Assembly (NCBI RefSeq): GCF_000321005.1
Contig: NZ_HE578908.1
Coordinates: 173,243 to 213,680 of the forward strand
Direction: 5' to 3'
Source: Anaerococcus senegalensis JC48
Lineage (GTDB): Bacteria > Bacillota > Clostridia > Tissierellales > Peptoniphilaceae
Length of the DNA: 40,438 nucleotides
A program made the translations under genes and the position numbers. Position 1 is the stretch's first letter, and every line of letters starts with the position of its first letter. Below the pieces are notes generated by a model. The model searched no databases. It had not been told where the DNA came from and worked only from the letters and a program-made list of their open reading frames with translations. Positions 25,941 to 35,121 of this stretch are shown here, piece after piece.

Positions 25941-25956
25941 GTAATCTTAAGATTAC
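25941..25956. promoter_or_regulatory. Perfect 16-bp palindromic operator downstream of the symporter promoter
   Basis: GTAATCTTAAGATTAC is a perfect palindrome starting 4 bases downstream of the -10 box, that is over the start of transcription, where a bound repressor would block RNA polymerase. A partial copy lies upstream of nifJ (24628-24643). The regulator is not identified. Confidence 0.65.
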
Positions 25957-25960
25957 CTAA

Positions 25961-25989
25961 ATAATATCAGTTTTACGTTTTCATGTCAA
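25961..25989 (-). promoter_or_regulatory. Promoter of the DAACS symporter
   Basis: Minus strand TTGACA (25984-25989), 17-base spacer, TATTAT (25961-25966). Confidence 0.88.
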
Positions 25990-26151
25990 CATTTTCATAG
26001 TTTTTTTAGATTTTATTTTCAAATTATTTTAATCAGGTTAATATTTTGTTAAACCCCTTAAATTAAATATCCTAATTGATAATAAAAATCTATTATCTTA
26101 TGTTTTTTTCTTCCCTTTTTGATTTTTACTGGTATTGTTTTCTTAACTTAT

Positions 26152-26192
26152 AAAAAAAGCAGGATTTACTAAAATATTTTAGTAAATCCTGC
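26152..26192 (-). terminator. Terminator behind the eroded ABC exporter
   Basis: A 34-base perfect palindrome (26159-26192, GCAGGATTTACTAAAAT and its complement) with a seven-T run on the minus strand. It has survived although the gene before it is degraded. Between it and the symporter promoter (25990-26151) nothing was recognised. Confidence 0.88.
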
Positions 26193-26214
26193 TTGAAATG
26201 TTTTAAGTCTTTTC

Positions 26215-27250
26215 CTAAATTTCTATAATTTCATCAAATTTATTCAACATTTCCTCATCAATTTTATGAGTTATTATAATAACAGTTTGGTATAGTGATA
26301 GAAGTTTTTCTAAAACTTCTTTTGGGTTTTTGTCATCAAGTGATGCTGTCGGTTCATCGTAAATCATAATAGGTCTAGTTTTAACAAGAGATCTTAATAA
26401 GCTTATTCTCATCATCTCGCCTCCAGATAAGCCATCATTATCACTTACCTTATCACTTGATTTTTTATTTATATTAAACAAAGTTAAATCAATTTTTTTA
26501 CCCATTTCGTTTCTATAGAAATTTATATTATCTTTCAAATCCCCATCTATAATATTAGGTTTTTGGTCAACATATAAGATATAGTCCCTAAAATCAAAAT
26601 TTTTTATGTCTACATTATTCAATAAGATTTCTCCCTTATTAGGAGAAATTCTCCACATAAAATTTTTGCCAAGGTTAATTTTCCCTTCCCAGGTTCTCCT
26701 CTGATTAAATATTTATTTCCATAAGAAAAAACGAAATTAAAATCATCAACTATTTTTTTATCGGCATATAAAAAAGAAATATTTTTGGCAGAAAGATTTA
26801 TAGGAATTTTTAAATCTAAATTTTTCTTCCTATTTTATCTTTTGTTTAGGAGCTTTTTTATATTTTTATGGTCAAGGCTAGATTTATGGCATTTATTTTT
26901 ACCATAAAGCGATTGGCATATAAATTTTCGATATCTGTAGTGTAGTTTGCTATATTTATTTCCTTATTATTTTTCAAATCCTTTTTAAAAAGTTCATTTT
27001 TTAAACCAATAAATTTTTCCATCCCCATCCTATAGTTAAGCCTAAAGGCAAGATTTGATGAAATAAAATTTATCAAAATCAAAAATACTAATTTTATAAG
27101 GTTAGATTTAAATTCTACCATATTCAAATTTGAAATTGAAGTTACAACTTTTCCCATAAAAATTCCAATTAAAGAAAGACTTGATGATGTAAAAATTAAG
27201 AACAATATTATTAGTAAATAAGTTGTAAAAGATTTTGTTTTGCTTTTCAT
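26215..27250 (-). pseudogene. Eroded ABC exporter (membrane domain plus ATPase)
   Basis: Two incomplete parts of one ABC half-exporter. From 27250 to 26858 an N-terminal membrane domain of 130 residues with about two helices remains, starting MKSKTKSF behind AGAGGAAAG, and it stops early. From about 26825 the ATPase domain continues in other frames: residues SAKNISFLYAD, a damaged Walker A GEPGKGKLTL (Leu where Ser/Thr should be), then a frameshift near 26655. Next come SPNKGEILLNNVDI, signature LSGGEMMR, Walker B IMIYDEPTASLD and ITHK. The second half of the membrane domain is missing. No function is expected. Confidence 0.85.
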
Positions 27251-27344
27251 AACTTTCCTCTTATTTAAGATATAGAATATTTGCTATTATTTTACCCAAA
27301 ATTTTTGCCTTCATGATAGCTTCTTTTTATATAAATTTTTCCAG

Positions 27345-27371
27345 TAAAAAAGCCAGGATTAAATCCTGGCT
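27345..27371 (-). terminator. groESL terminator
   Basis: A 9-bp stem AGCCAGGAT/ATCCTGGCT (27351-27359 with 27363-27371), loop of 3, followed on the minus strand by five T residues. Confidence 0.9.
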
Positions 27372-27380
27372 CGTGTTTTT

Positions 27381-29006
<1,626 letters not shown>

Positions 29007-29288
29007 CTATTCTACTACTGCTAGTATATCTTTGTACGCTAATACTACGTAATTTTCGCCGTCAATTTTTACATCAGTTCCTGCATATTGGGAATAAATA
29101 ACCTTGTCTCCTTCTTTTAAAGAATCTTTTTTGTCGTTATCGTTTAAAATATCACTACTAATTGCAACAACTTCTGCATATTGTGGTTTTTCTTGGGCAG
29201 ATTCTGGTAAAACTATGCCAGATTGAGTTTTCTTTTCTGCTTCTAATTTTTTTATAACTACTCTTTCACCGATTGGTTTTAAATTCAT
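29007..29288 (-). CDS. groES: Co-chaperonin GroES (10 kDa)
   Basis: A 93-residue cap protein of the chaperonin, with NLKPIGERVVIKKLE at the N-terminus, the mobile loop around AEKKTQSGIVLPESAQEKP (about 17-35), and GDKVIYSQYAGTDVKIDGENY near the C-terminus. Two nearby ATGs are in frame. The one at 29288 is 8 bases from AGGAGG and gives the conserved N-terminus, while 29294 is only 2 bases away. First gene of the heat-shock operon. Confidence 0.96.
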   Translation of the reverse strand: MNLKPIGERVVIKKLEAEKKTQSGIVLPESAQEKPQYAEVVAISSDILNDNDKKDSLKEGDKVIYSQYAGTDVKIDGENYVVLAYKDILAVVE

Positions 29289-29303
29289 TTTCATTTCCTC
29301 CTT

Positions 29304-29330
29304 TTAGCACTCATCAACTTTGACTGCTAA
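29304..29330. promoter_or_regulatory. CIRCE operator (HrcA binding site)
   Basis: TTAGCACTC, a 9-base spacer and GACTGCTAA; the consensus second arm is GAGTGCTAA, so one base differs. It lies between the groESL promoter and the groES ribosome site. HrcA repression of the chaperonin operon, relieved by heat, is expected. Confidence 0.95.
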
Positions 29331-29341
29331 CATCTAATATA

Positions 29342-29369
29342 AATATACAAGCTATTTTTAATATTGCAA
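29342..29369 (-). promoter_or_regulatory. groESL promoter
   Basis: Minus strand TTGCAA (29364-29369), 16-base spacer, TATATT (29342-29347) preceded by TG. Directly upstream of CIRCE. Confidence 0.7.
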
Positions 29370-29372
29370 GTT

Positions 29373-30279
29373 TTATTTACCTATTGAGTTTTCTCTTCCA
29401 TAATAGAATAAATATTGTTGAACATATCCTGCATTTTCTCCAAAATATTTGTCAGCATAATCTGAAATTTCTTTTTTTGGAACTTCTTTTTTTATAAATA
29501 AAAATTCCATAACTCTTTTTATCCAAACATCAACCGGGAAGGTCTCTCTTTTATGAAAGGCAAAAAGCAAAATACAATCTGCAACTTTTGGCCCCACTCC
29601 AGGAAGCTCTTGGAGTTTTTTTCGCAAGTTTTCTGTTGGCATTTTTATATCTTTTTCAAAATCAAAAAATCCTTCATTGATTATTTTTGCAGTTTCAACA
29701 ATTCTTTTATCACGAAAACCAACTCTTGCTTTTTCTCTTAAATCTTCTGGTCTTGCCTTGGATAATTTTTCAGGACTTGGGAAGGAATAATATTTTCTTC
29801 CTTTATATTCTCCAATATAATCCCCATACATTTCAGATATTATTCTTACAGCTTTTTTTATTCTTGGGATTTGGTTGTTGGCTGAAATTATAAATGAAAT
29901 TAGGGTTTCAAAAAATTCTTGATTTAATATTCTGATTCCCTTCCCATACTCTGTTGCTTCTTTTAAAGTTTTATCTACAGAAATTTTTTCTTTTATATCT
30001 TCATAATTTACTCCAAGATCAAAATAATCGTAAAAAATTTCATAAAATTCTTCTTCTGTAATATTATCTATTATTATTTTTTCTCCTTCTTTTTTGAGAT
30101 TTATAATTTTTCCCAAAAAAAACTGCAGTAAATGAGCCATCTTCTTCCTCAAAAAAATTAAAACATTGACCGCAAGTAAAAATATCTTTTGGATCAAAAG
30201 ATTCATGATAAAAAATCAATTGACCTTTCTCATTTGTTAAATTTAATTTATTTTTATTTTCTTCTATATATCTATTCAT
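29373..30279 (-). pseudogene. 8-oxoguanine DNA glycosylase, frameshifted
   Basis: The gene starts at 30279 (MNRYIEENKNKLNL) and reads through FDPKDIFTCGQCFNFFEEEDG, the OGG N-terminal domain. It then loses frame at a run of eight T residues near 30110-30125. In the next frame it continues GKIINLKKEGEKIIIDN through FISANNQIPRIKK. The helix-hairpin-helix LPGVGPKVADCILLF follows, with the catalytic Lys in the GVGPKVADC block and the Asp in PVDVWIKRVMEF, to the end. Removing one T would restore a protein of about 300 residues, normal for the family, with all catalytic residues. It may be a real mutation, a phase-variable tract or a sequencing error. Confidence 0.85.
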
Positions 30280-30287
30280 TTTAATCC

Positions 30288-31055
30288 TTATCTCACTCTT
30301 AGGGCGTGTACTGCTAATCTTTCATCTTCATAATCATATTGGCAAGTTGATAGGGTTACTATTGTATCATCTTGTTTAAAATTACGATTTTCTAGACTTA
30401 CATCACTTTTTTCTTTTAATTTTTCCAAATAGGAAAGTTTTTGTCCCTTATCTTCAAAATTTAATGTTCTATAATCATAATTTGCAGGAGTTGCATAAAC
30501 GGAAAAAATCCTATATTCCCTTAGTCCATCTTCTGTTACAATATAAAAATTTCTATTTTTTTGTGCAAATTCTTGGTCTCTAAATTCTTTTAATGCTGTA
30601 AACATTGATGTCATTCCTTGAATATAGTGGCCATAAATTACAGAATTATCATCATTCATTTTTTTATCATTCATATAATCCATGAAAATAGACCCTGCTA
30701 TATCGTATTTTAAGTCCAAAGATCTTCTCAAATAATAATCATTATCCTTTGCTTGTAAAATAGGATAAGCTATATTTGTTTTTGGAATTTGAATAAAAGC
30801 TATTACATCAGGATTTTCTTTTTGAAATTTTTTCAAAATTTCCATGTATTTATTCTCTTTATCTTCAAAAGTTTCAACTTTTACGTCATTTGAATTGTCT
30901 TTTGTTTCCTGAACTTCTTGCATTACTGATTCTATATGTTTATTATTTTTGTAATTTTGGTAATAGTCATATCCTCTTTTACCCAAAATACCCAAGCAAA
31001 CTATTATTATGATTACAAGAATAATTCTAATTATTTTTAATAATTTATCTTTCAT
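30288..31055 (-). CDS. srtB: Class B sortase
   Basis: A 255-residue membrane-anchored transpeptidase. One N-terminal helix (about 7-25) is followed by the sortase barrel: VIAFIQIPKTNIAYPILQ, YYLRRSLDLKYDIAGSIFMD, catalytic His143 in YGHYIQGM, catalytic Cys238 in TLSTCQY and Arg246 in DERLAVHALRVR. The long helix insertion between strands (residues about 201-220) is typical of class B. It attaches secreted proteins to the wall or builds pili or heme uptake structures, but no sorting-signal substrate is encoded in this window. Position 8 bases after the glycosylase gene. Confidence 0.94.
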   Translation of the reverse strand: MKDKLLKIIRIILVIIIIVCLGILGKRGYDYYQNYKNNKHIESVMQEVQETKDNSNDVKVETFEDKENKYMEILKKFQKENPDVIAFIQIPKTNIAYPILQAKDNDYYLRRSLDLKYDIAGSIFMDYMNDKKMNDDNSVIYGHYIQGMTSMFTALKEFRDQEFAQKNRNFYIVTEDGLREYRIFSVYATPANYDYRTLNFEDKGQKLSYLEKLKEKSDVSLENRNFKQDDTIVTLSTCQYDYEDERLAVHALRVR

Positions 31056-31136
31056 AGTATCACCTTTAAATCTTCCTTTCTATTAGTATAATAATATAAA
31101 ATGAAAAATTTATGAAATTTAATTTAAGGAGAATAT

Positions 31137-31364
31137 ATGTCAGATTACAAATTATTTGTAGGAACTGCTTGTCCTCACTGTAGGAAAGTAGAAAATTTTT
31201 TAGAAGAAAATGATATAAAAATTGATATTGTAAATATAAATGAAGATAGAGATGCTATGATGGAATTAATTCAAAAAGGTGGTAAAAGACAAGTGCCTTG
31301 CCTTTTCCATGATGGAAAGTATTTGTATGAATCAAATGATATAATTGATTTTTTAGGAAAATAA
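31137..31364 (+). CDS. Glutaredoxin-like thiol protein
   Basis: A 75-residue thioredoxin-fold protein. The redox motif is CPHC at residues 12-15 (GTACPHCRKVENFL), the cis-proline stretch is RQVPCLF near 51-57, and the C-terminal helix is ESNDIIDFL. It resembles NrdH-like and glutaredoxin-like proteins but has Cys-Pro-His-Cys, an active site more typical of DsbA-type oxidants or of some clostridial glutaredoxins. Start ATG follows AAGGAG. A possible promoter lies in the divergent region (TATAAT at 31087-31092). It is transcribed alone, ending at its own terminator. Confidence 0.9.
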   Translation: MSDYKLFVGTACPHCRKVENFLEENDIKIDIVNINEDRDAMMELIQKGGKRQVPCLFHDGKYLYESNDIIDFLGK

Positions 31365-31375
31365 TTATTATTTTT

Positions 31376-31410
31376 AAGCGTGTATTTTTAATGCACGCTT
31401 TTATTTTTAA
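31376..31410 (+). terminator. Terminator of the glutaredoxin-like gene
   Basis: Stem AAGCGTG/CACGCTT (31376-31382 with 31394-31400) extended by three A-T or G-T pairs, followed by TTATTTTT. Confidence 0.82.
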
Positions 31411-31499
31411 TAAAAATATTACATTATTTTATTTATAAGAAAATTTTTTTATGAAAAAATTATAAGACACTTTGGGTATAAATTAAAAAAGGAGAGTTT

Positions 31500-32315
31500 A
31501 TGATTAAATTAATTGCAACAGATTGTGATGAGACACTTTTATCAACTGATAAAACTATTCATCCAAGAAATTTAGCCGCTATTAAAAAAGCCCAGGATAT
31601 GGGAATAATAATTACCACAGCAACCGGACGTGGACCTTACCAACTTTTTGATATTTTAGAACAAATAGGAAATGTAAAAGAAGATAGATTTTCAATTCTT
31701 TGTAACGGTGGAATTATAATAGACAATCTTACAAAAGAGGTTGTAGATTCTTCTCCAATTCATTATAAAAAAGCAATAGAAGTTTCAAATTATTGTAAAG
31801 AAATAGGCGTTCATTTTGAAATTTATACCGATAAACATTGCTATGTATTTGCAAATGGTAATGAGGTTAATGGAAATTATGACCAAAATATATATAAATT
31901 TGTCCAAAATGCAGAAGATATCAAAAATCTTGATAAAGAAATTATTATAAAAGTCATAATAAAAAATTCTAATCTAAATTATCTAATGAGCTTAGAAGAG
32001 GATATAGCAAGAATTTGCGACTGGGATGTTGCTATTTCTTATTCATCTGATACATTTATGGAAATAAATAAAAAAAATGTAAACAAGGCAAAAGCTCTTG
32101 AAAAGTTGTGTGATCATTACGGAATTGGAATGAAAAATGTCCTAACTATTGGCGATAATTATAATGACAAAGAAATGTTAGAAGAAGCAGGATTTTCTGC
32201 TGCAGTTCAAAACGCCCACCTTCTATTAAAAGATGTATCAAAATATACAACAAAAGCCACTAATGACCAAGGAGCTGTTGGTGAAGCTATAGAAAAATTT
32301 GTTTTAAACCAATAG
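31500..32315 (+). CDS. Cof-type HAD-IIB hydrolase
   Basis: A 271-residue phosphatase of the haloacid dehalogenase superfamily. The catalytic nucleophile and acid are Asp8 and Asp10 in DCDETLL (most relatives have D-x-D-G-T). Motif II is TTATGRGPYQ, motif III is the Lys region near NKAKALEKL, and the Mg-binding motif IV is TIGDNYNDKEML near residue 218. The C2B cap lies between residues about 85 and 190. Family members dephosphorylate sugar phosphates or flavin intermediates; the substrate cannot be told. A strong AAAGGAG site precedes the ATG. Confidence 0.93.
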   Translation: MIKLIATDCDETLLSTDKTIHPRNLAAIKKAQDMGIIITTATGRGPYQLFDILEQIGNVKEDRFSILCNGGIIIDNLTKEVVDSSPIHYKKAIEVSNYCKEIGVHFEIYTDKHCYVFANGNEVNGNYDQNIYKFVQNAEDIKNLDKEIIIKVIIKNSNLNYLMSLEEDIARICDWDVAISYSSDTFMEINKKNVNKAKALEKLCDHYGIGMKNVLTIGDNYNDKEMLEEAGFSAAVQNAHLLLKDVSKYTTKATNDQGAVGEAIEKFVLNQ

Positions 32316-32317
32316 AA

Positions 32318-32354
32318 AATACCCCAAAATCTATAAAGACTTTGGGGTATATTT
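32318..32354. terminator. Bidirectional terminator between convergent genes
   Basis: A 10-bp stem ATACCCCAAA/TTTGGGGTAT (32319-32328 with 32341-32350), with A residues on one side and six T residues on the other. It serves the HAD gene (plus strand) and possibly the membrane protein operon (minus strand). Confidence 0.88.
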
Positions 32355-32355
32355 T

Positions 32356-32589
32356 TTACCATACTGATTTTTCTTTTACAAAAAATTTATATATTGAATA
32401 TATAATAGCTCCAAGTATAGCCATTGGAACTAACAAAAATAGGATAGGAATAATTATAAGGCCACCACCTATTAAAATCGGAATTAAAAGTGCAAAAGCC
32501 ATTGAAAAAATAAACTTTAATACTTTCAAAGATATAATCACTCCTAAAACTGTTAGTATTATTTTAATAATTTTATTTTTATTATCCAT
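32356..32589 (-). CDS. Small membrane protein (77 residues), unknown
   Basis: Two or three hydrophobic stretches (about residues 8-24, 27-45 and 47-66), a short lysine-rich N-terminus (MDNKNKIIK) and a basic tail FFVKEKSVW. The ATG at 32589 has AAAGGTGAT upstream; the earlier GTG in frame is part of that site. It follows a 57-residue membrane protein by 12 bases, and both have similar composition. No family was recognised. The pair might be a small membrane complex. Confidence 0.75.
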   Translation of the reverse strand: MDNKNKIIKIILTVLGVIISLKVLKFIFSMAFALLIPILIGGGLIIIPILFLLVPMAILGAIIYSIYKFFVKEKSVW

Positions 32590-32601
32590 TTCTATCACCT
32601 T

Positions 32602-32775
32602 TTATTTAAAAATATCTTCCTTCTTAATTAAAACTTTGTATAGGAAATATATAAGAAGTACAGGTATAACTATTGATACTATAATATTAATTGCAAGACC
32701 TAAAAGTTTTAATACAATCACAGCAACAAGTGCCAACAACAAAACTCTTAGAACATTTCTACTTTGATCATTCAT
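32602..32775 (-). CDS. Small membrane protein (57 residues), unknown
   Basis: A short frame with a strong AGGAGG ribosome site 5 bases before the ATG and a possible promoter upstream (TATAAT at 32798-32803). It encodes MNDQSRNVLRV, a hydrophobic segment (residues about 11-48, possibly two helices) and a charged tail IKKEDIFK. It is first in a two-gene operon with the 77-residue membrane protein. No homologue recognised. Confidence 0.75.
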   Translation of the reverse strand: MNDQSRNVLRVLLLALVAVIVLKLLGLAINIIVSIVIPVLLIYFLYKVLIKKEDIFK

Positions 32776-32797
32776 AATTTCCTCCTGCTTTAATATT

Positions 32798-32803
32798 ATT
32801 ATA
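32798..32803 (-). promoter_or_regulatory. -10 box for the small membrane protein operon
   Basis: Consensus TATAAT on the minus strand, 22 bases before the start codon of the 57-residue gene. The -35 is weak (TTGAAA at 15 bases or ACTTGA at 17). Confidence 0.5.
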
Positions 32804-32892
32804 CTACATTTTTAAATATTTCAAGTTTTATTTTAATATATTCAATATTTTCGTATTTTATTTTCCATATATTAATTTAAGTTTCTATTAAA

Positions 32893-32913
32893 TAAAAACT
32901 AGCTAAAGCTAGT
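32893..32913 (-). terminator. Terminator overlapping the end of the epimerase-like gene
   Basis: A 7-bp stem ACTAGCT/AGCTAGT (32898-32904 with 32907-32913) with five T residues on the minus strand. The upper arm includes the stop codon of the gene, an unusually tight arrangement. Confidence 0.7.
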
Positions 32914-33607
32914 CTTCTATAGATATTTTTATTTTTTCTTTAAATTTTTCACCACTTTTTAAAATATAAGGATCATTGATTTTTTTAGTAAAACTTGGAC
33001 CATTTAAACATGGTTCTAGACATAAATATTCCCCATGAAAATCGGTCCATATAGCAAATTCATTAAATTTTTCATTTTCTACTAAAATATCAAAATATTT
33101 CCCCTTAATATTTGCCTTCTTTTCTTTTAGAAAATATGTGTCTTCTAATTTTATATTTTCAAGATTTACATCTTCAATCTTAAAATTTTTGTCTATATAA
33201 AAATAAGGGTGAAAACCAGGTGCAATTTCTAAATCTTTATTCGATTTATTTATTATTTCAAGGTAAACAAAAAGATTAGAATCTTTTAATTCATATCTTA
33301 TTTTATAAAAAGAATTTTTATATTCTTCTTTTCCTTCGAGTTTTAGATTAATGAAATTATCACCTTTTTCTTCTATATCCCAAAAAGAGACTCTTCCAAA
33401 ACCATGTTGATCAAGATTTTTTATCTCACTTTTTCCAAAATTTGGAAGACAAGGGTGCATTCCTCCCCTTGTTTTTAAATCATCTTTTATTTTTAACATT
33501 AGTTTCGGAAAAAAAATAGCCTTATTATTTTTAGTAAATTTTTCTATGTAGGCTCCATAGGAATTTACTGTCATTTCTAGATTTTTTTCTTTTAATTTTA
33601 TTTTCAT
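32909..33607 (-). CDS. Aldose 1-epimerase-like protein (galactose mutarotase superfamily)
   Basis: A 232-residue beta-sandwich sugar-binding protein. Recognisable parts are GGMHPCLPNFG near residue 48, LDQHGFGRVSFW near 66, the PGFHPYFY motif near 130, and FAIWTDFHGEYLCLEPC near 185. The His residues in QHGF and FHPYF match mutarotase catalytic positions, and Glu in LEPC fits the general base. It is short and resembles glucose-6-phosphate 1-epimerase-like (YeaD) proteins more than GalM. The ribosome site is weak (AAAGAT). It may be read by readthrough from the ferritin gene 52 bases upstream. Confidence 0.82.
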   Translation of the reverse strand: MKIKLKEKNLEMTVNSYGAYIEKFTKNNKAIFFPKLMLKIKDDLKTRGGMHPCLPNFGKSEIKNLDQHGFGRVSFWDIEEKGDNFINLKLEGKEEYKNSFYKIRYELKDSNLFVYLEIINKSNKDLEIAPGFHPYFYIDKNFKIEDVNLENIKLEDTYFLKEKKANIKGKYFDILVENEKFNEFAIWTDFHGEYLCLEPCLNGPSFTKKINDPYILKSGEKFKEKIKISIED

Positions 33608-33624
33608 ATCTTTAATTTATCTAA

Positions 33625-33652
33625 CAAAAAAAGACCAAGTAAAACTTGGCCT
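33625..33652 (-). terminator. Ferritin gene terminator
   Basis: A 9-bp stem (33632-33640 with 33644-33652, one G-U pair) and a run of seven T residues on the minus strand, directly after the ferritin stop. Confidence 0.82.
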
Positions 33653-33659
33653 CAATTTA

Positions 33660-34145
33660 TTATCCTCTGTGTGCAAGTTGGCCATCAAGAATGTAAAGGC
33701 CACCGTAATTTCCATTAATTCTTTCAAGTCTTGTAACAAGTTTTCCGAAAGTATCTTCTTCTTCAACTTGTTCATCAACAAACAATTGGATAAATGAAAT
33801 TACTCTTTCATCTCCTTCTTCTCTTGCAGCTTTTGCTATTTCATGAATTCTTCTTGTAACTTCTTTTTCATGATCTAAAGCTTTTTTTGTTACATCTAAT
33901 AGGTCTTCAAATTCTTCATTTGGAGCTTCCATTGCTTTATATACTGGTTTATATCCAACTTCTTGTAAGAATTTAGTCATTTTTTCAGCATGTTCAATTT
34001 CTTCTCTAACTTGGTGTCCAAACCAGTGAGCAAATCCTTCAAATTCTTCATCATCAGCATAAATTTGCATAGCCTTGTATTCATATGCTGATTGTAATTC
34101 AAAGTTCATTTGGTCATTGATCATTTCTAGTAATTTTTCACTCAT
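33660..34145 (-). CDS. ftnA: Ferritin
   Basis: A 161-residue non-heme ferritin that oxidises and stores iron in a 24-subunit shell. Ferroxidase residues are visible: Glu in MNFELQSAYEY near 16, Glu-x-x-His in EEIEHAEKM near 49-52, a Glu in LDHEKEVTRRI near 93, and Gln/Glu in FVDEQVEEE near 128. Length and the C-terminal RLERINGNYGGLYILD fit FtnA. The start lies 8 bases inside the end of a 98-residue gene of unknown function, implying coupled translation. It may protect the anaerobe against iron-driven oxidative damage. Confidence 0.96.
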   Translation of the reverse strand: MSEKLLEMINDQMNFELQSAYEYKAMQIYADDEEFEGFAHWFGHQVREEIEHAEKMTKFLQEVGYKPVYKAMEAPNEEFEDLLDVTKKALDHEKEVTRRIHEIAKAAREEGDERVISFIQLFVDEQVEEEDTFGKLVTRLERINGNYGGLYILDGQLAHRG

Positions 34146-34434
34146 TATATTTTCCTCCTAAATAATCATCATACAATACATATACACCATATATCATACA
34201 CTTATTTTTTATTAACTCTTTTATCACTTCTGTAATATTAGAAGAGATTAAATCTATGGTAATAGAAGATTTTTTAATTGCTAATCTATTAGTTTCAACT
34301 AAATTTTTTTCAACTAAACAATTAAAAATTCCCACAAGTTTATCTCTATCACTTATGTTAGTCTTTATTGTAACTGGTATTATATTATTTAATTGATCTT
34401 CATTTAAATTTTTTATTAGTAATACGTCAGCCAT
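34138..34434 (-). CDS. Unknown 98-residue protein coupled to ferritin
   Basis: The frame has a good ribosome site (GGGAGAG, 6-7 bases before ATG) and overlaps the ferritin start by 8 bases. The predicted pattern is beta-alpha-beta-beta-alpha-beta: PVTIKTNISDRDKLVGIFNC, NRLAIKKSSITIDLIS, NITEVIKELIKN and MIYGVYVLYDDYL. That order is like an ACT-type ligand domain, which is only a guess from pattern. No metal-binding or catalytic motif stands out. Its tight link to ferritin suggests an iron- or redox-related function or a regulator of it. Confidence 0.75.
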   Translation of the reverse strand: MADVLLIKNLNEDQLNNIIPVTIKTNISDRDKLVGIFNCLVEKNLVETNRLAIKKSSITIDLISSNITEVIKELIKNKCMIYGVYVLYDDYLGGKYNE

Positions 34435-34483
34435 ATTTATCTCTCCCTATATAAAATTACCCAAAGAAAGATAAAAATAACAT

Positions 34484-35110
34484 TTATTTTGATTTTTTCT
34501 TCTCTTCCATCTCCCTATAAGAAAAAATACAACCACAATAATCTTGCCTATACAAATTATATTTTTTAGATAGGTCAATCGAATCCTTGTATCCATTTTT
34601 CTTTTTAAAATCAGAATACAAATATTTTATTCCATATTTTTCTTCCAAATTTTCCCCTATCTCATTTAGCCAAGCAGAATTTTTGTAGGGAGAAATTGAA
34701 AGGGTTGTCGTAAAATAATCATAAAAATTTTCTTTTGCATAAATAGCAGACTTTTCAAGCCTTAATTCATAACACCTATAACAAGACTCTCCTCCCTCAT
34801 GGTCATTTTTTCTATTATTTACATAATCATAAAAATCATTTGGATTATTTTCAGGAAAAATCACTCTAGAACCAAGATTCATATCAGAAACTAACTCTCT
34901 TACAGTCTCCACTCTTTTTTCAAGCTCATTTGCAGGATATATATTTGGATTATAATAAAAAATATCTATATCAAAATATTCTCTCAAACGACTTAAAACA
35001 CTAGAAGAACAAGGCGCACAACAAACTTGAAGTAAAAGCTTTGGTTTTTTATCTTCCTTTTCAATATTTTTTATGATCTCTTCCATTTTCAAATTATAAT
35101 TAATTTTCAC
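34484..35110 (-). CDS. queH: Epoxyqueuosine reductase QueH
   Basis: A 208-residue QueH (DUF208) enzyme, the non-cobalamin reductase that converts epoxyqueuosine to queuosine in tRNA wobble positions. Cys pairs are visible: VCCAPCSS near residues 29-34, ESCYRCYELR near 108-115, and YRQDYCGCIFS near 188-198. These provide the iron-sulfur and metal ligands. The start is a GTG at 35110 with GAGGTGA at a 7-base distance; the alternative ATG is eight codons later. It is 11 bases after the chromate transporter subunit, so these genes are co-transcribed. No other queuosine genes are in the window. Confidence 0.93.
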   Translation of the reverse strand: MKINYNLKMEEIIKNIEKEDKKPKLLLQVCCAPCSSSVLSRLREYFDIDIFYYNPNIYPANELEKRVETVRELVSDMNLGSRVIFPENNPNDFYDYVNNRKNDHEGGESCYRCYELRLEKSAIYAKENFYDYFTTTLSISPYKNSAWLNEIGENLEEKYGIKYLYSDFKKKNGYKDSIDLSKKYNLYRQDYCGCIFSYREMEEKKKSK

Positions 35111-35121
35111 TATGAATCACC

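Noticed and set aside
27251-27344. Further coding remnants upstream of the eroded exporter
   Set aside because: Short and AT-rich, with no recognisable protein similarity in any frame.
30106-30130. Programmed frameshift site for the glycosylase
   Set aside because: A T8 run alone, without a downstream structure or a ribosome-like stimulator that I could see, is better explained by mutation or a sequencing error.
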